A stretch of DNA of 33,424 bases from Clostridia bacterium (GTDB lineage Bacteria > Bacillota > Clostridia > Oscillospirales > CAG-272). The notes under the pieces were generated by a model that did no database searches, was not told the origin of the DNA, and worked only from the letters and a program-made list of their open reading frames with translations. Every line of letters starts with the position of its first letter. The first letter of the stretch is position 1. Location of the stretch: NCBI GenBank assembly GCA_017547655.1, contig JAFYPF010000010.1:1-33424 (forward strand), written 5' to 3'. Shown here piece by piece: positions 25,650-32,938 of this stretch. Position numbers and translations under genes: made by a program.

Positions 25650-25751
25650 ATGAGTTTTTAAACAATTTAAGCATTACTCTCGCAAGAATTTCTATTTTTA
25701 AAAAAACAACAAAGCCTTGAAAATTTCGGCTATTTACACCATAAGCAAAAC

Positions 25752-25779
25752 AATATCCCCCGCTTCTGCGGGGGATATT
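25752..25779 (-). terminator. Terminator of the glmM-glmS operon
   Basis: A perfect 12-bp stem, AATATCCCCCGC (25752-25763) with GCGGGGGATATT (25768-25779), tetraloop TTCT. On the minus strand it is followed by GTTTTGC. It lies 8 bp past the glmS stop. Confidence 0.85.
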
Positions 25780-25787
25780 CTACTATA

Positions 25788-27617
25788 TTATTCTACCGTT
25801 ACACTTTTAGCGAGGTTCTTCGGTTTATCGATGTCACAACCCTTCTTTTTGGCTGTGTAGTAACTCAACAGTTGTAGGGGAACTATCTGTAAAGAAACGG
25901 TAAACTGAGGAAGCGTATCGGGAACAATAAAAGTATTCTCAAATTCAGCAATAAGCTCTTTATTTTTATCGGTAGTAACAACAAGCATTTCAGCGCCTCT
26001 TGCCATTACTTCGCAAATGTTGCTATATGTTTTTCCGAATATTTCTCCATCTGCGGCAAGCGCTACAACAGGAACTCCGGGATCAATAAGTGAAAGCGTG
26101 CCGTGCTTCAATTCTCCTGCAGCATAGCTTTCAGAATGTATATAGCTTATTTCTTTCATCTTCAAGGATGCTTCAAGCGCTGTAGCATAGTCAAGCCTTC
26201 TTCCGATAAAATATATATCCGTAGCATTCGCAAACTGTTCGGCATAGATTTCTGCCTTTTCTATATTGCGATCCAACGTCATCTGTATCTTATGAGGAAG
26301 AGCCGCCAACTCGTGTGTCATTCGCTTTTCTTCTTCGGAAGATATTTTCCCGTTGCCTTTTGCAAGTCTTATAGCAAGAGCATAGAGAGCCACAAGCTGC
26401 GCACTATACGCCTTTGTCGTCGCTACGGCAACTTCTCTGCCCGCCTTTGTATATATAACGTTATCGCTCTCATTTGCTATCGCACTTCCGCTCACGTTTA
26501 CTATAGACAATACCTTTGCGCCCTTTTGTTTTGCCAAACGAAGCGCCGCCAAAGTATCTGCCGTTTCACCGCTTTGGCTTATAAACACTGCCAAAGTATG
26601 CTCGTCAATAAGAGGATCTACATATCTGAACTCGGAGGCTATCTCTGCCGAAGCTCTAATGCTGCCCATCGACTCTATAAGAGACTTTCCAACAACACCT
26701 GCATGATATGCTGAACCACAGGCAACAATTACAACCTCTCTCAATTCATTTTTTATATAATCGTCTGTAATATCAACGCCGCCAAGACATATTGCGTTAT
26801 CTTTTATAAGCGGCAATATGGTATCTCTTACTGCATTCGGCTGTTGAAGCATCTCAAGCATCATATAATGCTCGTATCCTTGCTTATCGGCTGTAAGCTC
26901 ACCTACTTCAATCTTTACCGCAGCCTTTTCGATAGGCTGACCGTCATTACCGTAAAATTCTATTTTCTTATCGTTCAATACGCATATCTCACCGTTTTTT
27001 ACAGGATAATATTCACTCGCATAAGCGGAAATAGCCCCAGCATCTGAACAAATAAATCCACAGTCTGCAGTCTTTGCCGCAACCATCGGGCTCGACATCG
27101 CCGTACTGAAAATAGTGTCGGGATAATCAGTACAAAGAATCCCTAATGCATACGAGCCTTTGAGGAGTGATATAACCTTGCTTATCGTTTCCACAACGTT
27201 TCCGTTATAGTACTTCGAAAGAAGATGAACCACCTTTTCTGTATCGGTTTCCGAATTATAACCAACGCCCTCAAGTTCGGTATCCGCAAGCTCATTCGAA
27301 TTTTCAATAATACCGTTATGTACAATAGCAAACTTTCTGTCGTGACTGAAATGAGGATGCGCGTTATCTTCAGAAGGTCCACCGTGTGTTGCCCAACGGG
27401 TATGACCTATACCAACAAAACCATTCAATTTATCTTTTTCTGCCGCTTCACGAAGTCCGGCGAGTCTGCCTACCGTCTTGCTTGATGCAATTATTCCCTT
27501 TTCATCAAAAACCGCAACTCCAGCAGAATCGTAGCCTCTGTATTCCAAACATTCAAGTCCTTTTAAAATATAGGGTACTGCGTTATCACGACCAACCCTT
27601 CCTATAATTCCACACAT
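25788..27617 (-). CDS. glmS: Glutamine-fructose-6-phosphate aminotransferase (isomerizing)
   Basis: A 609-residue GlmS of normal length, making glucosamine-6-phosphate from fructose-6-phosphate and glutamine, the entry step to UDP-GlcNAc and peptidoglycan. The N-terminal Ntn glutaminase begins MCGIIG, so C2 is the nucleophile, with ECLEYRGYDSAG and GHTRWATHG following. Two SIS domains hold the sugar site, with FISQSGETADT and TKAYSAQL in the first and HGTLSLIDPG in the second. The C-terminal KNLAKSVTVE carries the conserved lysine and tail. It starts only 11 nt after the HTH-GlmM stop, with AGTGAGGT as its ribosome site, so the two genes are co-translated from one mRNA. There is no room for the glmS ribozyme found upstream of this gene in many Firmicutes. 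Confidence 0.97.
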   Translation of the reverse strand: MCGIIGRVGRDNAVPYILKGLECLEYRGYDSAGVAVFDEKGIIASSKTVGRLAGLREAAEKDKLNGFVGIGHTRWATHGGPSEDNAHPHFSHDRKFAIVHNGIIENSNELADTELEGVGYNSETDTEKVVHLLSKYYNGNVVETISKVISLLKGSYALGILCTDYPDTIFSTAMSSPMVAAKTADCGFICSDAGAISAYASEYYPVKNGEICVLNDKKIEFYGNDGQPIEKAAVKIEVGELTADKQGYEHYMMLEMLQQPNAVRDTILPLIKDNAICLGGVDITDDYIKNELREVVIVACGSAYHAGVVGKSLIESMGSIRASAEIASEFRYVDPLIDEHTLAVFISQSGETADTLAALRLAKQKGAKVLSIVNVSGSAIANESDNVIYTKAGREVAVATTKAYSAQLVALYALAIRLAKGNGKISSEEEKRMTHELAALPHKIQMTLDRNIEKAEIYAEQFANATDIYFIGRRLDYATALEASLKMKEISYIHSESYAAGELKHGTLSLIDPGVPVVALAADGEIFGKTYSNICEVMARGAEMLVVTTDKNKELIAEFENTFIVPDTLPQFTVSLQIVPLQLLSYYTAKKKGCDIDKPKNLAKSVTVE

Positions 27618-27628
27618 TTTTCAATACC

Positions 27629-29269
27629 TCACTTATCTTTTCGGCTAAGTCCAAGACTGTTTATCAGTTCCTCTACCCTTGCCGTATAGTTTTCACATAC
27701 CTTTTGACTGCCGCTTTCAACCATAATTCTTACAACCGGCTCGGTTCCGCTTTCGCGCAGCAATATTCTGCCGTCATTACCAAGCTCTTTTTTTATTTCA
27801 TCAACTACAGCTTTAACCTGTTCGTTGTTTGCAACAGCCGATTTATCAATAACCTGCACATTTCTTATTGATTGAGGATACATGGTAACAGGATCTGCAA
27901 GTTCACTCAAAACCGCCTTTCTGTCCATCATTTCCTCAAGAAGCATAATTGCTGTCAATATGCCGTCTCCCGTCGTCGCATATTTTCTGATTATCGTATG
28001 CCCCGACTGCTCTCCGCCTAAATAATAGTCGTTTTCTATCATAGCATCGTGTACGTATCTGTCGCCTACTGTCGTCTGTACATATCCGATACCTACTTCG
28101 TCAAGCGCTTTGTATAGTCCCATATTCGACATTATTGTAGTAACTACCTTATTACCAGGCAAAAGTCCTTTATCCCGCAAACGCCTTGCAAGAACATACA
28201 AAACATGATCACCGTTTATGATGTTACCCTTTTCGTCAACCGCTATACATCTGTCAGCATCACCGTCAAACGCAAATCCAACGTCCATCTTGTTCTCTCT
28301 TACATATTTGCGTAACGCACCGATATGCGTGGATCCTGCTTGCTCGTTTATATTAACGCCGTCAGGCTCCGCATTTATAACGTAAACCTGCGCACCAAGC
28401 GCACTAAAAACCGCTTTTGCTATCATCCAAGACGATCCGTTTGCGCAGTCGAGCACTACTTTCATATTTCTGTACGAATTTGCAGCAACTGATATAAGAA
28501 ATCCTACGTATCTGTTTCTTCCCGCAACGTAGTCTATTACACAACCCACTTTTTCGCGTGTAGCTAACGGAAGGTCATCGCCCTCAACGCCAAGCTTTGA
28601 CAGGTCGCCGTCAATATAATCTTCAATCAAAGCAAGCGTGTTATCGTCCATTTTCTCGCCTGCACTGTTTATAAGCTTTATACCGTTATCAAAAAACGGA
28701 TTGTGCGATGCCGATATCATAACGCCGCAATCAAACATATCTTGTCTTACAACGTACGATACGCTCGGAGTTGTCGTAACATGAAGCATATATGCATCTG
28801 CTCCCGAAGACGTTATTCCCGCAACTATCGCATATTCAAGCATATAGCTTGAACGTCTGGTATCCTTTCCGATAACCACCCTTGCTTTTCGGTTATCTGA
28901 ATGTTTTTTTGAATAATACCAGCCCAAAAATCTTCCTATTTTAAATGCATGAATCGCTGTCAGCTTCTCGTTTGCCTCACCTCTGAATCCGTCAGTACCG
29001 AAATATCTGCCGTTAAACACAACTGATTCTTTCGGTCTGAATAAGGTCTCGGTATAAGTAGGAGCCAACGGTATATCGTCTCTCAATAAGTCATCTGTCG
29101 TAACGTTAAATAAAGACGAAAGTTGAAGTATCTTTCCAACCTCCGGAACAGACTGATCCGATTCCCATTTAGATACCGATTGGCGAGAAACCTCAAGTCT
29201 CTCCGCTAACTGTTCTTGCGAAATCTGCATAGCTGTACGAAGTATGGCTATCTTCTGGCCTATTGTCAT
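27629..29269 (-). CDS. glmM: Fusion: XRE-type helix-turn-helix domain + phosphoglucosamine mutase (GlmM)
   Basis: A 546-residue protein in one uninterrupted frame. Residues 1-65 are a complete Cro/C1-type helix-turn-helix domain, with SQEQLAERLEVSRQSVSKWE as the DNA-reading region and a typical FNVTTDDLL end. A linker of about 20 residues follows. From about 87 (GRYFGTDGFRG) it is a full-length GlmM: the phosphorylated serine S188 in SASHNP, metal-binding DGDADR (335-340), sugar-loop GGEQSGH (418-424) and the phosphate-binding RESGTEP (505-511). GlmM converts glucosamine-6-P to glucosamine-1-P and is normally about 450 residues without a DNA-binding domain. GGAGGG lies 7 nt before the HTH start, while only a GTG without a clear ribosome site precedes the mutase. 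It lies 11 nt upstream of glmS. It may regulate its own operon (inference). Confidence 0.93.
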   Translation of the reverse strand: MTIGQKIAILRTAMQISQEQLAERLEVSRQSVSKWESDQSVPEVGKILQLSSLFNVTTDDLLRDDIPLAPTYTETLFRPKESVVFNGRYFGTDGFRGEANEKLTAIHAFKIGRFLGWYYSKKHSDNRKARVVIGKDTRRSSYMLEYAIVAGITSSGADAYMLHVTTTPSVSYVVRQDMFDCGVMISASHNPFFDNGIKLINSAGEKMDDNTLALIEDYIDGDLSKLGVEGDDLPLATREKVGCVIDYVAGRNRYVGFLISVAANSYRNMKVVLDCANGSSWMIAKAVFSALGAQVYVINAEPDGVNINEQAGSTHIGALRKYVRENKMDVGFAFDGDADRCIAVDEKGNIINGDHVLYVLARRLRDKGLLPGNKVVTTIMSNMGLYKALDEVGIGYVQTTVGDRYVHDAMIENDYYLGGEQSGHTIIRKYATTGDGILTAIMLLEEMMDRKAVLSELADPVTMYPQSIRNVQVIDKSAVANNEQVKAVVDEIKKELGNDGRILLRESGTEPVVRIMVESGSQKVCENYTARVEELINSLGLSRKDK

Positions 29270-29368
29270 TATCTTCCCTCCGAGTAGTTATATTCCACAA
29301 TTATATAAGAATGGATAACATCAAATATTCACACAACAAAATCCGACACATCCACGCTTATTTTTATT

Positions 29369-29398
29369 ATTATACTCCAATTCATATACATCCGTCAA
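29369..29398 (-). promoter_or_regulatory. Promoter of the glmM-glmS operon
   Basis: On the minus strand TTGACG (29393-29398), an 18-bp spacer, then TATAAT (29369-29374), giving a leader of about 95 nt before the HTH-GlmM start. Confidence 0.65.
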
Positions 29399-29406
29399 GC
29401 AACCAA

Positions 29407-29461
29407 GGTTGATATTTTTTTGTCAACCCCGAGTTGCGAAACAACATTTTTCCGCAACTCG
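29407..29461. promoter_or_regulatory. Two tandem inverted repeats upstream of the glmM promoter
   Basis: GGTTGA (29407-29412) pairs with TCAACC (29423-29428), and CGAGTTGCG (29430-29438) pairs with CGCAACTCG (29453-29461). The first ends 9 bp before the -35 box. They are candidate operator or terminator sites and natural targets to test for the HTH-GlmM protein. The rest of the 29270-29634 gap is AT-rich leader plus the terminator of the upstream operon. Confidence 0.4.
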
Positions 29462-29555
29462 ACAACAAAAAGTACGCTTATCAAGCGAATTTTCTTAAAA
29501 TTTCAATCTGCCTACAAACCCAACACTCATAGTTGACATAATCTATAAAAATCAT

Positions 29556-29584
29556 AGGGGATATGGGCAAAGACCATATCCCCT
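29556..29584 (-). terminator. Terminator of the CNNM/HlyC operon
   Basis: An 11-bp perfect stem, AGGGGATATGG (29556-29566) with CCATATCCCCT (29574-29584). On the minus strand a TGATTTTTA tract follows. Confidence 0.75.
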
Positions 29585-29634
29585 CAATTGTATACAACAA
29601 CGCGCAGGTTAATATAAACCTACTCGTTTTCATA

Positions 29635-30987
29635 TCATTCCTCTGTTTTCTCTTTTTCCTCGGGTAACATTCTTCTTACAAGAACGGTAAGCTTCTTTAT
29701 ACGCATATCTTCCATTCCCGACACAATAACGTAAAGTTCCGTATGACCTTCATAGTCCTCGTCTTCTACATCTTGTTCGCCAAGGTCAGAATAGTTGAAG
29801 TTATCACCTACGTGAGGATCGGCATTAAGCATCTCAATAGCCCATCCGCCAACCGTCGAATACTCACACTCAAAGTTTTTCGGCTCAAATTCTATCTCTG
29901 CGAAAAAGTCTTCGATATTCATATCACCCGATACTTCATAAGTATTGTTACCGGTCTTAACAAATTCGTTTACTATTTCGTCAGATTCATCCCAAATCTC
30001 ACCAACAAGCTCTTCGAGTATATCCTCAATCGTTACAACACCCATAGTGCCGCCGTATTCGTCAACCACTATCGCTAAATGCATCTTTCTTTCACGGAGT
30101 ATGTTCAACGCTCTGTTTAACTTCATAGTCTTATGAATAAAGCAAGGTTCCATAAGAAGCTGTCTTAAATCCGTCTTATTCTTTACACCGGAGCCCGTTA
30201 TCTTTCTGTAATAACGGTTAAGGTAAAGCACACCTATAATATCGTCAATTGACTCATCATATACGGGAATACGTGAAAAACGTGAATTTTCCGCAATATA
30301 ACTTAATTTTTCCAATGAATGTGTAATATCAAAGGAAAGCATATCAATTCTTGGTGTCATTATCTCTTCAACGGTAGTTTCGCGAAACGTAATTGCAGAC
30401 TGCAAAAGCTCTTTCTTCTCTTCGTCAATTACGCCCTCTTCTTCAACCGTCTCAATAATCGAAGAAAGCTCTTCTTCTGTTACGGTAGGAGCATCCTCGT
30501 CATCTTTACCCCATAGCTTTTCAAGTCCCTTTATAAGAGCCATTACAAGCCATACGAGAGGATATAAAATCCACTTAACAGCAGTAATAACATACGCAAA
30601 AAAGTAAACCATTACATCTGCGTTGTTTTTTGCAACAAGCTTCGGAACTATCTCGCCAAAAATAAGTATAATAACGGTCATTACAACGGTAGATGCGATA
30701 GAAGCAATACTATCCCCGTTGTTCATATCCTGAAACATCAGAATAGCAATAACAGTCGCAGCTGTGGTACAAGCTATGTTTGCAAGGTTATTACCGATAA
30801 GTATAGCCGAAAGCGAAGTATTAAAGTTCTCAATAATACCATAAGCAAGTGTTGCGGATTTGTTTCCCGCCTCGCTTGCTTTTTTCAAGCGCTTTTTGTT
30901 AGCGGAATTAAAACATATTTCAGCTGCGGAAAAACATGCCGAAAGCGCAACCATCAGCACAATAATTACAATATTCTTTATATACAT
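29635..30987 (-). CDS. CNNM/HlyC-family transporter (DUF21-CBS-CBS-CorC_HlyC), second paralog
   Basis: A 450-residue protein. An N-terminal DUF21 membrane domain (about 1-170) begins with FSAAEICFNSANKKRLKK. A CBS pair follows (about 200-325, with EEIMTPRIDMLS and VDEYGGTMGVVTIEDILEELVGEIWDE), then a C-terminal CorC_HlyC domain (about 340-430, with VGGWAIEML and the acidic EDEDYEG). The family was named for haemolysin C, but members are now seen mainly as Mg2+/Co2+ exporters or regulators of divalent-cation flux. GGGGGAATAG precedes the ATG, 14 nt after the upstream paralog's stop, so the two form one operon and may act as a heteromer. Confidence 0.9.
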   Translation of the reverse strand: MYIKNIVIIVLMVALSACFSAAEICFNSANKKRLKKASEAGNKSATLAYGIIENFNTSLSAILIGNNLANIACTTAATVIAILMFQDMNNGDSIASIASTVVMTVIILIFGEIVPKLVAKNNADVMVYFFAYVITAVKWILYPLVWLVMALIKGLEKLWGKDDEDAPTVTEEELSSIIETVEEEGVIDEEKKELLQSAITFRETTVEEIMTPRIDMLSFDITHSLEKLSYIAENSRFSRIPVYDESIDDIIGVLYLNRYYRKITGSGVKNKTDLRQLLMEPCFIHKTMKLNRALNILRERKMHLAIVVDEYGGTMGVVTIEDILEELVGEIWDESDEIVNEFVKTGNNTYEVSGDMNIEDFFAEIEFEPKNFECEYSTVGGWAIEMLNADPHVGDNFNYSDLGEQDVEDEDYEGHTELYVIVSGMEDMRIKKLTVLVRRMLPEEKEKTEE

Positions 30988-31001
30988 ATTCTATTCCCCC
31001 T

Positions 31002-32318
31002 TCACACAGCCGAAGAACTTTCGGTCTTACCCAAAAGCTCTGCTATCTCTGCAGGAGATAGAAGTCTGATTACTACATTTTTTACGAGATTACTTTCGAC
31101 AACATCAACCGTAATTTCCATATTACGATATACGAAAGACTCTTCTTCCTCCGGAATTCTTCCGAAGTGTTCAATCACTATTGAAAGCAAAGGTCTGTCA
31201 AAATCTTGGTCACGACGGTGGTTAAGACCGAGACGCTTGTAAATTTCTCCCATTTTCAAGTGAGTATTTACCTGCGTTCTGTTTCCGCCAAGCTTTACAA
31301 AATCGTTGTCAACAACATCATCCTCGTCCCAGATTTCACCAACAAGCTCCTCAAGGAAGTCTTCTATGGTAACAAGCCCCAAAGTCTTGCCGTTTTCCGA
31401 GACAATACCGAGATAAAACTTATGCTGACGCATTTCCGTAAGCAAATCCTCAATCATAGCATCGGGTTTCACCTTATATGCCGGCATAACCAATTTTTTT
31501 ATATCAACCTCGGGATCCTTCAAATATGCCTTAATAAAAGTTCTTATTTGAATTACACCGATTATATTATTTAGATCTCCTTCATACACCGGAAGTCGTG
31601 TGTGAACAGATTTACGGATAAACGAAAGCAATTCATCATTTGGAAGCGATACGTCAACAGAAACTATATCGTCCCTCATTGTCATAACGTCCCTTGCCGA
31701 TATTCCCGAAAAGTCAAGTGCCGATTTCATAAGATCGCCTTGCTCTTCATTCACTACGCCCTCTTCTTCGATAGTATCAATTATTTCATAAAGCTCCTCT
31801 TCCGTAATCGACGGTTGAGTCTCCTGCTTTACAAACCTTGATATCAATTTCATAAAAAGGTTTGATATCCACTCAAAAAATACCGCAAAAGGATACAAAA
31901 TCTTCATCAAGAACCTTAAAGAATTTGAAAATGCCAATGCCGTAGATTCACTTCTGTCATTTGCAAAACTTTTGGGTATCATCTCACTGAAAAGGAATAC
32001 TATAAAAGTAGTCACAACAGTACACATCCAAGTAACAGTATCGGTCATCTCAAACATTCTGGAACAAATAAGAGTAGCCACCGATGCCGCCGCAATATGT
32101 GTAATGTTGTTTCCGATAAGCAACGTCGTCAGAGCCTTTTCAAAGTTGTTCGACACAAACATTGCATTCTTTGCTTTTTTGTCTCCGTTGTCTGCCTTTG
32201 ATTTAATACGAATCTTGTTCATTGCGGAAAATGCGCTCTCGGCTCCGCCGAAATATCCGCCTCCCACAACAAATAAAATGAATAATAGGACCAGAACCGC
32301 TATACCCGAAGAGTTCAT
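31002..32318 (-). CDS. CNNM/HlyC-family transporter (DUF21-CBS-CBS-CorC_HlyC), first paralog
   Basis: A 438-residue paralog of the next gene with the same order of domains: DUF21 membrane domain (GGGYFGGAESAFSAMNKIRIK near the start), CBS pair (ARDVMTMRDDIVSVDV, then TLGLVTIEDFLEELVGEIWDED) and CorC_HlyC tail. The ATG at 32318 was chosen because GGAGGG lies 4 nt before it and the N-terminus then matches family length. The frame continues up to a GTG at 32396 or an ATG at 32384 without as good a ribosome site, adding a polar segment of 22-26 residues. Its core sequence differs enough from the next gene to suggest an old duplication. Divalent-cation transport is inferred from the family. Confidence 0.9.
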   Translation of the reverse strand: MNSSGIAVLVLLFILFVVGGGYFGGAESAFSAMNKIRIKSKADNGDKKAKNAMFVSNNFEKALTTLLIGNNITHIAAASVATLICSRMFEMTDTVTWMCTVVTTFIVFLFSEMIPKSFANDRSESTALAFSNSLRFLMKILYPFAVFFEWISNLFMKLISRFVKQETQPSITEEELYEIIDTIEEEGVVNEEQGDLMKSALDFSGISARDVMTMRDDIVSVDVSLPNDELLSFIRKSVHTRLPVYEGDLNNIIGVIQIRTFIKAYLKDPEVDIKKLVMPAYKVKPDAMIEDLLTEMRQHKFYLGIVSENGKTLGLVTIEDFLEELVGEIWDEDDVVDNDFVKLGGNRTQVNTHLKMGEIYKRLGLNHRRDQDFDRPLLSIVIEHFGRIPEEEESFVYRNMEITVDVVESNLVKNVVIRLLSPAEIAELLGKTESSSAV

Positions 32319-32441
32319 ATTACCCTCCGCAGTTTTCTCGAGCGCTCTGTAAATTAAGCCCTGTATATTCCCGTCCGCGTCCATGAAAAATTTCACTTCT
32401 CTTTCAAAAAATAATTATTCGTGTTTACACACGTAAATATC

Positions 32442-32470
32442 ACTATATCATATATATCAAAAAAAGTCAA
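32442..32470 (-). promoter_or_regulatory. Promoter of the CNNM/HlyC operon
   Basis: On the minus strand TTGACT (32465-32470), a 17-bp spacer, then TATAGT (32442-32447). The leader contains the small palindrome TTTACGTGTGTAAA. Confidence 0.65.
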
Positions 32471-32605
32471 GTTTTATTATATTTCTCGCTTAAAAGCTCA
32501 ATTTAATAAATACATACTCAGAGTACAAATCCCTGTGCAACGAAAGGGATACTATCAGACAGGTTTTAAAGGAAGCAAAATGGGAAATTTACAATTACAG
32601 TACAT

Positions 32606-32639
32606 AAAATTAAGGCACGGAAGACCGTGCCTTAATTTT
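32606..32639. terminator. Perfect hairpin at the end of the IS200 remnant
   Basis: A 15-bp perfect stem, AAAATTAAGGCACGG (32606-32620) with its complement at 32625-32639, loop AAGA. The stop codon of the tnpA remnant lies inside it. It can terminate in both directions, or be the right-end hairpin of the element. Confidence 0.7.
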
Positions 32640-32772
32640 CGCCATCCGTAAAGAAGGCATCCAGAACTATTGATGCAATTGGACTATAATAAGGATCTAA
32701 TTTACCCATATGGTACTTGCAATCCCATTTTGTATGTGCTAAACTATTTGTGTCTATGTGCTCTTTTTTCAT
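32632..32772 (-). pseudogene. tnpA: Internally deleted IS200-type transposase (tnpA)
   Basis: A 46-codon frame. Its first 21 residues, with NSLAHTKWDCKYH, match the start of IS200/IS605 TnpA proteins as I know them (usual form ...HTKWNCKYHIVFAPKYRR). Right after KYH the family sequence breaks off and an unrelated tail (MGKLDPYYSPIASIVL...) follows to the stop. The HUH motif and catalytic tyrosine of this roughly 140-residue enzyme are therefore missing. A central deletion of the gene is the likely cause. It is too short for a working transposase. Confidence 0.6.
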
Positions 32773-32826
32773 CGGTTAACCTTTATCCAACCAAGCGACT
32801 ATCGCGTGGTTTTCGTTTTACAAAAA

Positions 32827-32861
32827 GAGTCATAAAGATTCTATAAGAATCGTTATGACTC
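32827..32861 (-). terminator. Hairpin guarding the IS200 remnant
   Basis: A 15-bp stem with one mismatch, GAGTCATAA-x-GATTC (32827-32841) with its partner at 32847-32861. On the minus strand five Ts follow. IS200 elements are known to carry such an upstream terminator that blocks read-through into tnpA. Confidence 0.65.
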
Positions 32862-32879
32862 ATGAAAATTGCGGAAATA

Positions 32880-32908
32880 TTGAAATTTTGAACAATTGGT
32901 GGTATAAT
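32880..32908 (+). promoter_or_regulatory. Promoter of the ion channel gene
   Basis: TTGAAA (32880-32885), a 17-bp spacer, then TATAAT (32903-32908), 30 bp before the start codon. Confidence 0.75.
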
Positions 32909-32938
32909 AAAACAAAAAACAAATAGAGAGTGTGCCGT

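Larger units (their letters stand above)
32606..32861 (-). mobile_element. IS200/IS605-type insertion sequence remnant
   Basis: About 256 bp that keep the outer parts of an IS200-like element: a terminator-like hairpin ahead of tnpA (32827-32861), an imperfect palindrome CCAAGCGA-CTA-TCGCGTGG (near 32801-32819), the first codons of tnpA, and an end hairpin (32606-32639). A complete element is about 700 bp, so the middle is deleted. It cannot move by itself, but its ends might be usable by a TnpA supplied elsewhere. Confidence 0.6.

Noticed and set aside
25592-25720. 42-codon frame after the Cys-rich gene
   Set aside because: It has no possible start codon. It is reported only as a possible relic.
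29270-29640. glmS ribozyme in the glmM leader
   Set aside because: I looked for the conserved core on the minus strand and found only AT-rich leader and two simple inverted repeats.
32421-32651. 76-codon plus-strand frame ending in the IS200 hairpin
   Set aside because: It reads through the 15-bp hairpin and CNNM promoter region, with no family resemblance and no suitable ribosome site.
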